A DNA stretch of 64,000 nucleotides from Xenophilus arseniciresistens (GTDB lineage Bacteria > Pseudomonadota > Gammaproteobacteria > Burkholderiales > Burkholderiaceae_C), in assembly GCF_028023875.1 (NCBI RefSeq), contig NZ_JAQIPB010000006.1, forward strand, positions 310,001 to 374,000. Reading direction: 5' to 3'. Under the pieces are notes generated by a model. The model was not told the DNA's origin. It saw nothing but the letters and a program-made list of their open reading frames with translations, and made no database searches. Numbering within the stretch: the stretch's first letter is position 1; each line of letters begins with the position of its first letter. The translations under genes were made by a program, and so were the position numbers. Below, piece by piece: positions 20,301 to 28,843 of the stretch.

Positions 20301-21970
20301 AGCTGGACACCCAGACCACCGTGCGCGCGCGGCTGTCCACGCAGGTGCCCGGCGTGCCCAACGCCCAGGTCTTCGTCGAAGGCGAGCAGGACGTCAAGGA
20401 CAGCAGCCGGCGCGTGCTGGCCATTGGCGGCAACTACGCCGTGAGCGACAAGACGCGCGTGTACGGCCGCTATGAACTGATCTCTTCGCTGTACGGGCCC
20501 TACGACCTGAACGGCGCGCAGCGCAACAATGTGGGTATTCTCGGGATCGAGAGCAACTACATGGAGGGGGGGCGCGTGTACAACGAATACCGCATCTCCG
20601 ACGCCGATGACGGCCGCGCCGTGCAGGCGGCCATCGGCGTGCGCAACACCTTCAAAGTGACGGAACACATCCGCGTGACCGGCGGCGTGGAGCATGCGCG
20701 CGACCTGAGCGGCTACAGCAACAGCGGCAACACGGGCACCGGCTATGCAGGCGGGCTGGGCGAATCCACGGCTGTGACCAGCGGCATCGAATACCTCACC
20801 GACCGGATCAAGGCCAGCGGCGTGTTCGAAGCCCGCCGCGGCGACGACGCCAACACGCGCCTGTTGAGCGCAGGCTTCGGCTACAAGATCGACCCGGCCT
20901 GGAGCCTGCTGGCGCGCAGCATCGTGAGCGACAGCGAAGGGCAGGGCATGAACGCGGGCAACGAACGCCACCTGCAGCGCCACCAGATCGGCGTGGCCTA
21001 CCGCCCGGTGGACACCGACACCTGGAACGCGCTGGCGCGCTACGAGCGCCGCTCCGAAGAGGTGGTGGGTTCGGGCAACGCGGCCGGCGCGCTGAACGGC
21101 AGCCGCGTGTTCGGTTCCGACAACGGCGCCAGCCTGCCCGGCAAGAGCAGCGCAGACATCGTCTCGGCCCACCTGAACTACAACCCCGCGCGCGGGCGCG
21201 TGCTGAGCGCGCGCTATGCGGCCAAGGTCAGCCGCTACGACGACGGCATGCTGGACAGCAGCTACTGGGCGCACCTGCTGCATGCGCGCTACACGCAGGA
21301 CATCAACGCCGACTGGGATTTCGGCGTGCAGGGCGGGGTGCTGCAGGGCAAGGGCGGCGGGCTGCAGAAGACCTTCGGCGTCGAGCTGGGCTATCAGGTC
21401 TACAAGAACATGTGGCTGTCGGCGGGCTACAACTTCGTCGGCCTGCATGACAAGGACCTCACGGCCAACGAATACACCAGCAAGGGCGCCTACCTGCGCC
21501 TGCGCTTCAAGTTCGACGAGACGAACCTGGGCTTTGCCTCGGCCGGCGGCCCGGCGCCCGCGCAGGCCGAAAAGGCTTCGTTCGCCCCGGCCCCCGAACT
21601 TGCGCCGCTGCCCGCGCGCACGGTGCTGCAGGCGCAGGCGCTGTTCGAGGCCGGCAAGTCCTTCATCAAGCCCGAGGCCCACGACACGCTGGACGCGCTG
21701 GCCGCCCGCATCAAGGCGACCGAGGCCGAGGTTGTGATCCACATCAGCCACGCACAGGCCACCGACGGCGCGCAGGACCCGCTCCAACTCAACGCGCAGC
21801 GCACCAACGCCGTTCGCAGCTACCTCATCAACCGCGGTGTCGACACCATGCGTCTGCGCACGAGCCTTCCGGAAGAAGCCAAGGCGGCCGAAGGCGAACA
21901 CGGCCAACCGCGTGATGCCAACAGCCGCTGGGTGCTGATCGCGGCAAGCGAGCGGGCCGCAGCACCTTGA
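14342..21970 (+). CDS. Giant DUF11 / Ig-like / beta-barrel / OmpA-domain outer-membrane protein
   Basis: This protein of about 2542 aa appears to combine an outer-membrane anchor with large exposed domains. From ATG 14342 it has a long signal peptide ending MAAHA (about residue 39); a GTG at 14273 is an alternative start. DUF11-type domains occupy roughly residues 40-1030 (LVKSASYPSPVLPGQTRIDF, VAKSASVPRPN, LSKQVSVPRRIAPG, LRKEGSKRQAEFGDFIDYAL). A SdrD-B-like fold (GKVYMDCKRDGRQEGTDEIG) lies near 1035, then a low-complexity linker, then invasin-like Ig domains (about 1320-1535). A long stretch of alternating strands rich in Tyr, Gly and Arg (about 1537-2400) reads like a beta-barrel, and a C-terminal OmpA-like domain (about 2427-2540, LNAQRTNAVRSYLINRGVD) could bind peptidoglycan. 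It probably anchors or exports its neighbours; that is inference. Confidence 0.82.
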   Translation: MLLISWLRGFGLRSRRALAFAFAMGLAHLLAMPMAAHAVPVPAGTVIRSFATATYNPGGIAQTETVNSNEVIATVLPVEALVLTQDQTVSRPPGSIVTLSHLLANTGNVASSYTISLLNNAAGCAADTLDLSSLRVLRDTNNNGVADPADPPVVLDAAGALTLQPGEAVSLLVQGTVPNVPAGAACVGLSATTALQRLSDTNRDTINVGTAAALTLVKSASYPSPVLPGQTRIDFTVTGSNIGAQDAQPSNTVAPTGTPLLVDGASTALVLVRDLVPAGTQYIPGTLQSTAAGARRLFRLAGDAPFSYRTNADDASVVEVAIGIPQSVVRNGSIAMQFAVKVLADAGGDIRNTAQGYYNDGTMAATVPSNTVVIPLSQARLGVAKSASVPRPNRGADGQPDGTSNVRFKVSLRNYGTSWLYGVQATDLMEGADATQFGTYVAAAVPAANQYTIVPGSLALTSSGTTGATAPAVNPAFKGTADAQNLLAPGAVLAPGAQIVIEFDARINFTGRGVPLLNTAKATGALSAGGPTAATDDSVNGDNPDPDGDGNPGNNASPTPVSTQLPALTLSKQVSVPRRIAPGVYELDYTLKVSNTGTVPAPNVRLIDNLNCTFEMDKADGQVASWELVGVPTMANGALVAAKGFTGRATCDRAKLQSDDPYQVPTEIVLSLTDGSRALAPGQSELARFTVRLTEKPSAIGSRVTLTNKAWAAAFEQNTVNVTPSALVAAAAASTQVLLIDPQGVVYNAVTRQPVAGAVVTYVRQSCSSGASGPITAAEIHGSDTGLYSFNANGSVSMVTGADGAYQFYLRSPPVSGLCTYGLSVVPPVGSGYVAPSQLIPVTGGSFSSCGAVVPNALAPKDGEPTTHHFQVRAGVNPDGTACEAVHNHIPLDPGNVLGLVLRKEGSKRQAEFGDFIDYALTITNKTGFPVTGVSFNDSLPPGFAYVANSARLNGQVVPNPAGGAGPGLIFNFPSLVIAPDQSAMVRYRARIGVGAPTEGDAINRARAVSGPMQSNLASWKVRVTGGVFSDEAFAFGKVYMDCKRDGRQEGTDEIGVPGVRLYLENGTHVITDVEGKWSLYGLKPVTHVLRVDQTTLPAGARLALLDNRNAGAPESRFVDLKKGEFHKANFIVDNCDNKAVLDEVAARRAAIAAQPDTEAEAQVRLRLDPEGRVLPVGDRRGMPASGQALASGSTGIVQTTSAPLIALPAPSTNSSTFVGGVGGTIGGTLGTQPNASMPLSATPTPIPAGSLFKPLGGLPTAGQSASATAGSATGVGVLPVRPIGMGGAMLEPGGQPLLAQPAPGPVPLENLLPQMEGNALAFIELKDRDTVAGQSINVRVKGNADGGFRLSVNGSAVDERRVGKKSQLPSKKLLAWEYIGVVLKPGANQLKLEAVDPFGNVRGTAQEITIVAPDKLSAVEIDLPEAAYADLRTPVLIKVRLVDAAGVPITARTQLTLEADRGRWLDEDLNPDEPGAQVFMEGGAAQFRLLPPGEPGDARIRVSAANLVKEVRLALLPELRPMIGVGIVEGVLDFTKRGKLPLGAMPAGAAFEAELSGLKDDKRNSRASGRAAFFFKGTIKGEYLLTAAYDSDKTQKDRLFRDIRPDEFYPIYGDSSLKGFDAQSTQKLYVRIDKNRSYLLYGDFTTTSSTEVRSLSQSNRSLTGLKHVYESDRVRATTYASRTAQTQQVEEFRALGTSGPYYLNSSNGEFVDNSEQIEIVVRDRNQPNIVLQRTPVARFVDYTVEPLTGRILFTHPISSVDANLNPQSIRVTYEVDSGGPKFTVAGTDVQVKVTDALQLGVVASTDRNPQNRRELRAVTGIARIGENTTVAAEVVKTRTDENGDGHGARVEARYQDEKLAVVALAAKTSEGFDNPGASFAGGHAEASARAEYRVDPTLAVRAEVLYSKDAIEEKARKGATLSVQKKLGEGTALEAGLRHGQSNSGFGSGSGFDYGQISSYNGQMGSSIGANSVTALGAAIAANNAELDTQTTVRARLSTQVPGVPNAQVFVEGEQDVKDSSRRVLAIGGNYAVSDKTRVYGRYELISSLYGPYDLNGAQRNNVGILGIESNYMEGGRVYNEYRISDADDGRAVQAAIGVRNTFKVTEHIRVTGGVEHARDLSGYSNSGNTGTGYAGGLGESTAVTSGIEYLTDRIKASGVFEARRGDDANTRLLSAGFGYKIDPAWSLLARSIVSDSEGQGMNAGNERHLQRHQIGVAYRPVDTDTWNALARYERRSEEVVGSGNAAGALNGSRVFGSDNGASLPGKSSADIVSAHLNYNPARGRVLSARYAAKVSRYDDGMLDSSYWAHLLHARYTQDINADWDFGVQGGVLQGKGGGLQKTFGVELGYQVYKNMWLSAGYNFVGLHDKDLTANEYTSKGAYLRLRFKFDETNLGFASAGGPAPAQAEKASFAPAPELAPLPARTVLQAQALFEAGKSFIKPEAHDTLDALAARIKATEAEVVIHISHAQATDGAQDPLQLNAQRTNAVRSYLINRGVDTMRLRTSLPEEAKAAEGEHGQPRDANSRWVLIAASERAAAP

Positions 21971-21983
21971 GCGAGGCCGTGTA

Positions 21984-24900
21984 ATGCCAAGCAATCAGCA
22001 TCAGCACGCAGCCCTTCGATCAAGCTTCAGCCACAGACCGCTGGCGCCGCGCGGTCCACGCGCAGGAAGCTTGTTTTCCACGCTTGCACGCGGCCTGGCG
22101 GCGGCGTGCGTCGGCTGGCTTTGCATCGGCACCGCGCCGGGCTGGGCCGCGCAGGTTGCCTGCACGCCGGATGCGGGCTTCAACACCTGCGTGCGCATCA
22201 CCAACTCAGGTGCCAACCAGACATTCACGGTTCCTCCCAGCGTCACTTCGCTGAGGGTCAAGCTGTGGGGGGCCGGCGGCGGCGGCGCGGGGGCCAACAA
22301 TGCGATTCTGCTGACGGGCCTTGGTGGCGGCGGCGGGTTTGCCCAGGGCACGCTGCCTGTCACGCCCGGGCAGAACCTGACTGTTGTGACCGGCTCGCCG
22401 GGCGTGAGCCGGGGCGGCGCGCAAACCTTTGGCGGTGGCGGCGCCGGTGGCGTGGCCACCCTTGACGACTGGGATGGGGGCAGCGGCGGTGGCCGTTCCG
22501 GCATCCATGACGCGCTCAGCAATGAGGAACTGATCACGGCGGGCGGTGGTGGCGGGTCGGCCGCTGCCACGGCATCCAATTCGACCACGGCCTCCGCCCA
22601 GAGCTTTGCCGGTGCCGGAGGACAGAACGCTGCTTTCAATACCGGCTGTGTCGCGGGCGTCGCGGCGACCGCGGGTGGCGCGGCAGCAGGTGGCACGGGC
22701 GGCACAGGCGGCAATCCAGGTGCGAACGGTGCTGCGCTCACGGGGGGCACGGGTGGGGGCAGTCTCGTTCTCAACGCCGGCGGCGGCGGCGGCGGTGGCG
22801 GTGGCCATTTCGGCGGCGGCGGCGGCCAGGGGCAGCTTCTTGCAGGCAACTGCACGAGTGGTGGGGCCAACAGCAGTATTGGCCAGGAAGGTGGTGGTGC
22901 CGGCGGCTCCAGCTTTCTCTCGGCAAGCATCACGGGCGGAAGCACCGTCGCGGGCAACCGGCAGGCCGTGGCCAGCGGCACCGACTCGCAATATGTGGCC
23001 GGCATCGGCGTGGGCGGCGCCAAGGCGGGCAACGGCGGCGCCGGCCTGGTGGTGATCCAGTTCAACCGCACGGCCACCCTGCAACTGGCCAAGAGCTGGG
23101 GCACCGGCAGTGCAAGCGGCAACACCGCGGCCATCGGTGCCAGCAGCGGCGGCACCAACGCCGGCAGCCCGAGCAATACCGCGGCCTTCAATGCCGTGGC
23201 TCCCAATGCCGCCAACAGCGGCACCGCGGTGGTGGTGTCGGTGGGGAACACCATCACGCTGCCGGCAGAAACGATGCCCACCGGCTCGCTGGCCGACTAC
23301 AACACGGTGCTGGCCTGCACTGCCGACGGCGGCGCGACGGCGAATGCGCTGAGTGGCACCAACGGGCAGGTCGCGAATACGCTCGTGATCGGCGCGGGCG
23401 ACGAGGGCAAGCTGATCGTGTGTACCTACACGAACACGCCCAAGCCCGTGCCAATCACCTTGCAGAAGGCATTGGGCACCACGGGTCGCATTGCGGCCAG
23501 CGACCAGTTCACGCTGTCGGCCAGCGGCGCGGGGGCGCCAGCGGCGATCAACACCACCGGCACGGGCATCGCCGTCACATCGGCGGCCTACAGCATCACG
23601 GCCACGCCGGGTACGGCCTACACGCTCAACGAAGCGATGGCGGCCGGCAGCGCTTCGACGCTGGCGCAGTACACCCAGGAGCTGAGCTGCACCAACAGCG
23701 GGCCGACGGACGTCATCGGCCTGACTTCGCTGCCGGCCACCGTCACGCCGGTGGCTGGCGACAACATCAGTTGCGTGGTCACGAACACGCCGCCGCCCAT
23801 TGACCCAGGCCCGGGCGGCATTGATCTGAATTACCCGGTCTGCAACGGCGATCCCATCATCGCCGGCGGCGACTTCACCAACCCGGCCTGGGTCAAGAGC
23901 GGTTGGGGCAGCGTGACCGGGGGGCAGGTTGCATCCAGCAACGACTCGCTGGACGCGACCTTGAGCCAGATGCTGCAAGGTGTCTCGCCCGGCGCTACGG
24001 TGACCTTCACCTGGAGCTACCAGAACGCCTCTGGTGGCAACAACGGAAATGCCATACGGATAACGTTGAACTATGGCGGCATCAACTACTGGACGGGTGA
24101 CAGCGCGGCCGACGGCGTGACCAACAGCCCGGCATCGACCGCCAGCAACGGCGCCACCTGCCTGAGCGGCTGCGCCGGCATGGGGCCGAACGTGGACCGG
24201 ACGGTGCGCCTGCGCCTGCCCGTCGGCATTCCCATGAACGGCAACCTGGCGTTGAGGGCACGCACCATCGGCAACCTGACCGGCGGCTATGACGACCCCC
24301 GCATCAAGGGGCCGATCACGATGACCAACACGGGCATCTGCCTGGTCAAGAAGAGCGTGGGCGGCACGGGGGCCTTCAACTTCAGCACCACGGGCGTGGA
24401 CACGACGATGGGCGGCGGGGGCACCACGGCCAGCATCACCACCTCTGCGGCGGACACGCTCTACTACTACGACGCAAGCAGCACGCGCGCCAACAACCAG
24501 CCGCTGCTCGTGCAGAACCCCGGGGCAAGTGCCAACGTCACCGTGACCGAAACGCCGGCACCGGGCTTCGTGTTGAGCGATGTCTCCTGCGTCGGCGTGA
24601 CGCCGGTGCTCAATGCCGCCACGAACACGGTCACCATTGCCAGCGTGCCGCTGGACACGGTGGCGACCTGTACCTTCACCAACAGCACGTCGATCATCAA
24701 CCTGACCAAGGCGTTGGGCGGTAGTCGGGTTGCCGCTGGAGACCAGTTCTCGGTGGCGGTGCGCACCGGCGGCGTGAGCGGCACGGTGGTCAGTTCCACC
24801 GCAACGGCCACCACCACCGGCAGCGGCGCCACGGTGAATGCCGGCACGGGCACCACGGGCGACTTCCTCGCCACGCCCGGTCAGAGCTTCACGCTCACGG

Positions 24901-27900
24901 AGGCAGGCGCCGCGGGGGCCAATCTTGCGAATTACGACGCGCGCCTGACCTGTACCGACTCGGCCGGGCTCACGCCGGCTGCGAGTCTGCCGACCAATGA
25001 AGCCTTCGACCCCGCGGCGGGCCGCGCGATCACGCCCGTGGCGGGTGCCAACCTGCGTTGCACGATCACCAACACGCCCAAGGCGCCGACGCTGAGTCTG
25101 CAGAAGGCGCTGGGTGGCACGGGGCGCATTGCGGCAGCGGATCAATTTGCCTTGTCCGGAACTGGCACGGGCGCGCCCGCAGCCAAGAACACGACCGGCA
25201 CGGCGGCAGCGATCACTTCCACGCCGTACAGCTTCACCGCCACGGCCGGCACGGCTTACACGCTCAATGAAGCGATGGCCGCAGGCAGTGCTTCGACCCT
25301 GGCGCAGTACAGCCAGGTGGTCGCCTGTACCAACACGGGCCCCACCAACGTCAGTGGCCTGACCACGCTGCCCATCAATGTCACGCCTGTGGCCGGTGAT
25401 GCGATCAGCTGTTTGATCACCAACAGCCCGAAAGCGCCTACGCTGAGCCTGCAGAAGGCGTTGGGCGGAAGCGGCCGTATTGCGGCGGCGGATCAATTCG
25501 CCTTGTCTGGCACTGGGACGGGAGCGCCCGCGGCGGTCAACACCACGGGTGCGGGAACCACCGTTAGCTCGGCGGCGTATTCCTTCACGGCCACCGCAGG
25601 CACCGCTTACACGCTTAACGAAGCGATGGCAGCGGGCAGCACCTCGACCTTGGCCCAGTACAGCCAGGTGGTGGCCTGTACCAACACGGGTCCCACCAAC
25701 GTCAGCGGCCTGACCACGCTGCCGATCAATGTCACGCCGGTGGCGGGTGACGCGATCAGCTGTTTGATCACCAACAGCCCGAAGGCTCCGACGCTGAGCC
25801 TGCAGAAGGCTCTGGGTGGCACAGGGCGTATTGCAGCCGCAGACCAGTTCTCGCTGTCTGGCACGGGCACCGGGGCGCCTGCGGCGGTGAGCACCACAGG
25901 CACAGGCACGGCCGTCAGTTCTGCTGCATACAGCTTCACGGCGACTGCGGGCACGGCCTACACACTCAACGAAGCGATGGCCGCGGGCAGCGCTTCGACG
26001 CTTGCGCAGTACAGCCAGGTGGTGGCCTGTACCAACACGGGTCCGACCAATGTCAGTGGCCTGACCACGTTGCCCATCAACGTCACGCCGGTGGCTGGTG
26101 ATGCGATCAGTTGCGTGATCACCAACAGTCCCAAGGCTCCGACGCTGAGCTTGCAGAAGGCGCTGGGCGGCACGGGGCGCATTGCTGCGGCAGACCAGTT
26201 CTCGTTGTCTGGCACCGGCACGGGCGCGCCAGCTGCAGTGACCACCACAGGCGCAGGCACGGCCATTAGCTCGGCCGCATACAGCTTCACAGCCACCGCA
26301 GGCACGGCCTATACGCTTGATGAAGCGATGGCTGCGGGCAGTGCTTCAACCCTGGCGCAATACAGCCAGTTGGTGGCCTGTACCAACACCGGCCCGACCA
26401 ACGTCAGCGGCCTGACCACGTTGCCGGTCAGCGTCACGCCGGTCGCTGGCGATGCGATCAGCTGTTTGATCACCAACAGCCCGAAGGCGCCGACGCTGAG
26501 CCTGCAGAAGGCGCTGGGTGGCACGGGTCGTATTGCTGCGGCCGATCAGTTCTCGCTGTCTGGTACTGGAACTGGGGCGCCTGCGGCGATCAACACCACC
26601 GGCACGGGCACTGCCGTCACTTCAGCGGCTTACAGCTTTACCGTTACGGCTGGCACGGCCTACACGCTCAATGAAGCGATGGCCGCGGGCAGTGCTTCTA
26701 CCCTGGCGCAGTACAGCCAGGTGGTGGCCTGTACCAATACCGGGCCGACCAACGTCAGCGGTCTGACCACGTTGCCCATCAACGTCACACCAGTGGCGGG
26801 CGATGCGATCAGCTGTTTGATCACCAACAGCCCGAAGGCGCCGACGTTGAGCCTGCAGAAGGCATTGGGTGGCACGGGGCGTATTGCTGCGGCTGACCAG
26901 TTCGCCTTGTCCGGCACTGGAACGGGCGCGCCAGTGGCCAAGAACACGACCGGTACGGCAGCGGCGATCACTTCCACGCCCTACAGCTTCACGGCGACTG
27001 CTGGCACGGCCTACACGCTCAACGAAGCGATGGCCGCGGGCAGTGCTTCTACCCTGGCGCAGTACAGCCAGGTGGTGGCCTGTACCAACACGGGTCCAAC
27101 CAATGTCAGCGGCCTGACGACATTGCCCATCAACGTCACGCCGGTGGCGGGCGATGCGATCAGTTGCTTGATCACCAATAGTCCGAAAGCACCGACGCTG
27201 AGCTTGCAGAAGGCGCTGGGCGGCACGGGGCGCATTGCTGCGGCTGACCAGTTCTCGCTGTCCGGCACTGGAACCGGGGCGCCTGCGGCGGTGAGCACCA
27301 CAGGCACAGGCACGACCGTCAGTTCTGCTGCATACAGCTTCACGGCGACTGCGGGCACGGCCTACACGCTCAATGAAGCGATGGCCGCGGGCAGTGCTTC
27401 GACCCTTGCGCAGTACAGCCAGGCAGTGGCCTGTACCAATACCGGCCCAACCAACGTCAGTGGCATCAGCACACTGCCCATCAGCGTCACGCCGGCCATG
27501 GGCGACGCGATCAGCTGCGTGATCACCAACACCCCCGTAGCGCCCAAGGTCAGCGGCCGCGTCTTCCTGGACAACGGCGTGGGCGGCGGCACGGCCAACG
27601 ACGGCATCCTCAATGGTGGTGAAGCGCCCCAGGCGGGCATTTCGGTGCGCCTGACCAACTGCGCGGCCACCGTGTACGCCAGCGGCGTGACCGACGCGAC
27701 GGGCAGCTACAGCCTGGGCGTGCCCAGCGGCACCGCAGCGGGGACGGCGATGTGCGTGGAGCAGGTCAACAGCCCGGCCACGCGGGTGTCGACCGGGGCC
27801 TCGGTGGGCAACACCGCGCTGCCTTCGGGCAGCGCCACGGCTGCGGCCGGCGGCAGCTATACCTACACGCGCACGGGCACGCCCGATCGCATCGCCTTCA

Positions 27901-28727
27901 GCTGGAATGGCACCGGCCACGCCAACCTGAATTTTGGCGACGTGGACAACAGCAGCTTTGCGGCCAGCGGCGCCAAGAACGGCTCGCCGGGCGCCACAGT
28001 GACCTACCCGCATACCTTCACGGCCGGCACTGGCGGGCAGGTGCGTTTCAGCATTGCCGGTGAAACCGCCACGCCGGCCATCAGCGGCTGGAGCGCAAAG
28101 ATCTTTGCCGACCCCGGATGCACGGGCAGCCTGCAGCCCGGTGCCGCGCAGCTGTATCCGCCAACGGCCGCGGCCACGCCGGTCGCATTTGCGGGCCAGG
28201 TGTGCATCGTGGTGCAGCACTTCATTCCTGCTAACGCGCCGCCGGGCGCGAATGACAGGCTGACGGTGCAGGCCGACTTCGATTACCTCAACGCCAATCC
28301 CGCGCTCAGCGCCAGCTTCACGCTGGAGGACATCACCACGGTGTCGACCACGGCACTGGAGCTGAGAAAGGAAGTGCGCAACGTCACGCAGGGCGCGAGC
28401 TTCGGCGTGAACAACCAGGCCAAGTCGGGCGAGACGCTGGAGTACCGCATCACCTACACCAACAACGGCCCGGCGCCCATCAGCAGCATGACGGTCAACG
28501 ACACCACGCCGGGCTACACCACCTTCGTGAGCGCCACGGCTGGCACCACGCCGGCCTCGCTCACCAATTGCGTCAAGAACACGCCGGCCAATGCCTTGCC
28601 GGCGGCCGGCGTGCCGTGCACCGATGCACAACCCGTGGGTGGCACCGGCCCGATCAGCTGGAAGTTCACTGGCTCCCTCGCGCCCGGCGGCACCGGCACC
28701 GTGCTGTTCCAGGTGAAGATCGATTGA
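21984..28727 (+). CDS. Giant secreted repeat protein with Gly-rich head and eight 117-aa modules
   Basis: This 2247-aa protein begins 13 bp after the barrel gene. The signal region has a long basic n-region (about 30 residues) before ARGLAAACVGWLCIGTAPGWA. Residues of about 60-360 form a glycine-rich domain (LWGAGGGGAGANN, LNAGGGGGGGGGHFGGGGGQG), as in proteins with a Gly-rich beta-sheet head. One 117-aa module follows (23442-23792), then a 429-aa block with SpaA/prealbumin-like folds, then seven tandem modules (25080-27536), and finally a 397-aa tail with a SdrD-B-like start (GRVFLDNGVGGGTANDGILN) and a terminal DUF11 domain (LELRKEVRNVTQ...). Each module carries two conserved cysteines (VACTNTGP, ISCLITN). 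The C-terminus is TVLFQVKID. A long surface stalk or adhesin is the likely role; the ligand is unknown. Confidence 0.82.
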   Translation: MPSNQHQHAALRSSFSHRPLAPRGPRAGSLFSTLARGLAAACVGWLCIGTAPGWAAQVACTPDAGFNTCVRITNSGANQTFTVPPSVTSLRVKLWGAGGGGAGANNAILLTGLGGGGGFAQGTLPVTPGQNLTVVTGSPGVSRGGAQTFGGGGAGGVATLDDWDGGSGGGRSGIHDALSNEELITAGGGGGSAAATASNSTTASAQSFAGAGGQNAAFNTGCVAGVAATAGGAAAGGTGGTGGNPGANGAALTGGTGGGSLVLNAGGGGGGGGGHFGGGGGQGQLLAGNCTSGGANSSIGQEGGGAGGSSFLSASITGGSTVAGNRQAVASGTDSQYVAGIGVGGAKAGNGGAGLVVIQFNRTATLQLAKSWGTGSASGNTAAIGASSGGTNAGSPSNTAAFNAVAPNAANSGTAVVVSVGNTITLPAETMPTGSLADYNTVLACTADGGATANALSGTNGQVANTLVIGAGDEGKLIVCTYTNTPKPVPITLQKALGTTGRIAASDQFTLSASGAGAPAAINTTGTGIAVTSAAYSITATPGTAYTLNEAMAAGSASTLAQYTQELSCTNSGPTDVIGLTSLPATVTPVAGDNISCVVTNTPPPIDPGPGGIDLNYPVCNGDPIIAGGDFTNPAWVKSGWGSVTGGQVASSNDSLDATLSQMLQGVSPGATVTFTWSYQNASGGNNGNAIRITLNYGGINYWTGDSAADGVTNSPASTASNGATCLSGCAGMGPNVDRTVRLRLPVGIPMNGNLALRARTIGNLTGGYDDPRIKGPITMTNTGICLVKKSVGGTGAFNFSTTGVDTTMGGGGTTASITTSAADTLYYYDASSTRANNQPLLVQNPGASANVTVTETPAPGFVLSDVSCVGVTPVLNAATNTVTIASVPLDTVATCTFTNSTSIINLTKALGGSRVAAGDQFSVAVRTGGVSGTVVSSTATATTTGSGATVNAGTGTTGDFLATPGQSFTLTEAGAAGANLANYDARLTCTDSAGLTPAASLPTNEAFDPAAGRAITPVAGANLRCTITNTPKAPTLSLQKALGGTGRIAAADQFALSGTGTGAPAAKNTTGTAAAITSTPYSFTATAGTAYTLNEAMAAGSASTLAQYSQVVACTNTGPTNVSGLTTLPINVTPVAGDAISCLITNSPKAPTLSLQKALGGSGRIAAADQFALSGTGTGAPAAVNTTGAGTTVSSAAYSFTATAGTAYTLNEAMAAGSTSTLAQYSQVVACTNTGPTNVSGLTTLPINVTPVAGDAISCLITNSPKAPTLSLQKALGGTGRIAAADQFSLSGTGTGAPAAVSTTGTGTAVSSAAYSFTATAGTAYTLNEAMAAGSASTLAQYSQVVACTNTGPTNVSGLTTLPINVTPVAGDAISCVITNSPKAPTLSLQKALGGTGRIAAADQFSLSGTGTGAPAAVTTTGAGTAISSAAYSFTATAGTAYTLDEAMAAGSASTLAQYSQLVACTNTGPTNVSGLTTLPVSVTPVAGDAISCLITNSPKAPTLSLQKALGGTGRIAAADQFSLSGTGTGAPAAINTTGTGTAVTSAAYSFTVTAGTAYTLNEAMAAGSASTLAQYSQVVACTNTGPTNVSGLTTLPINVTPVAGDAISCLITNSPKAPTLSLQKALGGTGRIAAADQFALSGTGTGAPVAKNTTGTAAAITSTPYSFTATAGTAYTLNEAMAAGSASTLAQYSQVVACTNTGPTNVSGLTTLPINVTPVAGDAISCLITNSPKAPTLSLQKALGGTGRIAAADQFSLSGTGTGAPAAVSTTGTGTTVSSAAYSFTATAGTAYTLNEAMAAGSASTLAQYSQAVACTNTGPTNVSGISTLPISVTPAMGDAISCVITNTPVAPKVSGRVFLDNGVGGGTANDGILNGGEAPQAGISVRLTNCAATVYASGVTDATGSYSLGVPSGTAAGTAMCVEQVNSPATRVSTGASVGNTALPSGSATAAAGGSYTYTRTGTPDRIAFSWNGTGHANLNFGDVDNSSFAASGAKNGSPGATVTYPHTFTAGTGGQVRFSIAGETATPAISGWSAKIFADPGCTGSLQPGAAQLYPPTAAATPVAFAGQVCIVVQHFIPANAPPGANDRLTVQADFDYLNANPALSASFTLEDITTVSTTALELRKEVRNVTQGASFGVNNQAKSGETLEYRITYTNNGPAPISSMTVNDTTPGYTTFVSATAGTTPASLTNCVKNTPANALPAAGVPCTDAQPVGGTGPISWKFTGSLAPGGTGTVLFQVKID
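23442..23792 (+). repeat. Isolated 351-bp module, copy 0
   Basis: This copy is exactly 351 bp and encodes the more divergent module ITLQKALGTTGRIAASDQF through to CVVTNTP. It precedes the 1287-bp block shared with the next gene. Confidence 0.85.
23793..25079 (+). repeat. 1287-bp block shared with the downstream paralogue
   Basis: This block matches 31742-33034 (1293 bp) in order and content: a CNxDPxIxGxxFTxxxWVKS start, a WTGD/WTVN strand region, TTMGGGGTTASITT, ETPAPGFVL, a KALxGSR SpaA-like domain and an (A/I)NLRC end. The copies are diverged but clearly homologous. Confidence 0.8.
25080..27536 (+). repeat. Seven tandem 351-bp (117-aa) in-frame repeats
   Basis: Units start at 25080, 25431, 25782, 26133, 26484, 26835 and 27186. 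Every unit is exactly 351 bp with no indel. The consensus runs from APTLSLQKALGGTGRIAAAD through AYTLNEAMAAGSASTLAQYS to VAGDAISCLITNSP. Units 1 and 6 share the variant AKNTTGTAAAITSTPYS, and units 3 and 7 share AVSTTGTG with SSAAYS, which suggests block duplication or gene conversion rather than simple one-unit copying. Confidence 0.95.
27537..28727 (+). repeat. 1191-bp 3' block, copy 1 (pairs with 33386-34576)
   Basis: It is the same length to the base as the 3' block of the next gene. Long near-identical stretches are visible, for example the segment encoding GGGTANDGILNGGEAPQAGI and the segment encoding GKVFLDNG/GRVFLDNG. It looks like a duplication kept similar by recombination. Confidence 0.9.
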
Positions 28728-28843
28728 ACGGTGCGATCGTTTCCAGCGGCTGGCCATGCATGGCGGATGACGGCTGGATCAAGGGAGCCGCCATTTGCCC
28801 GCAGAAGGGCGCGGCGCCGAACACGAGTTCCGGCGCTCCATCC

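Noticed and set aside
15725-21994. A 2089-codon open frame on the minus strand opposite the giant barrel protein, and similar long antisense frames such as 3141-5930 (+) opposite the RND pump and 22206-25496 (-)
   Set aside because: They mirror real genes in GC-rich DNA. Their translations are rich in Ala, Arg, Gly, His and Val with no recognisable domain or plausible start, while the opposite strand encodes clear families.
22251-23060. Gly-rich tract of the 2247-aa protein as PE-PGRS-like or non-coding low-complexity DNA
   Set aside because: The frame continues intact into clear domains on both sides with a signal peptide in front; it is best taken as a Gly-rich head domain.
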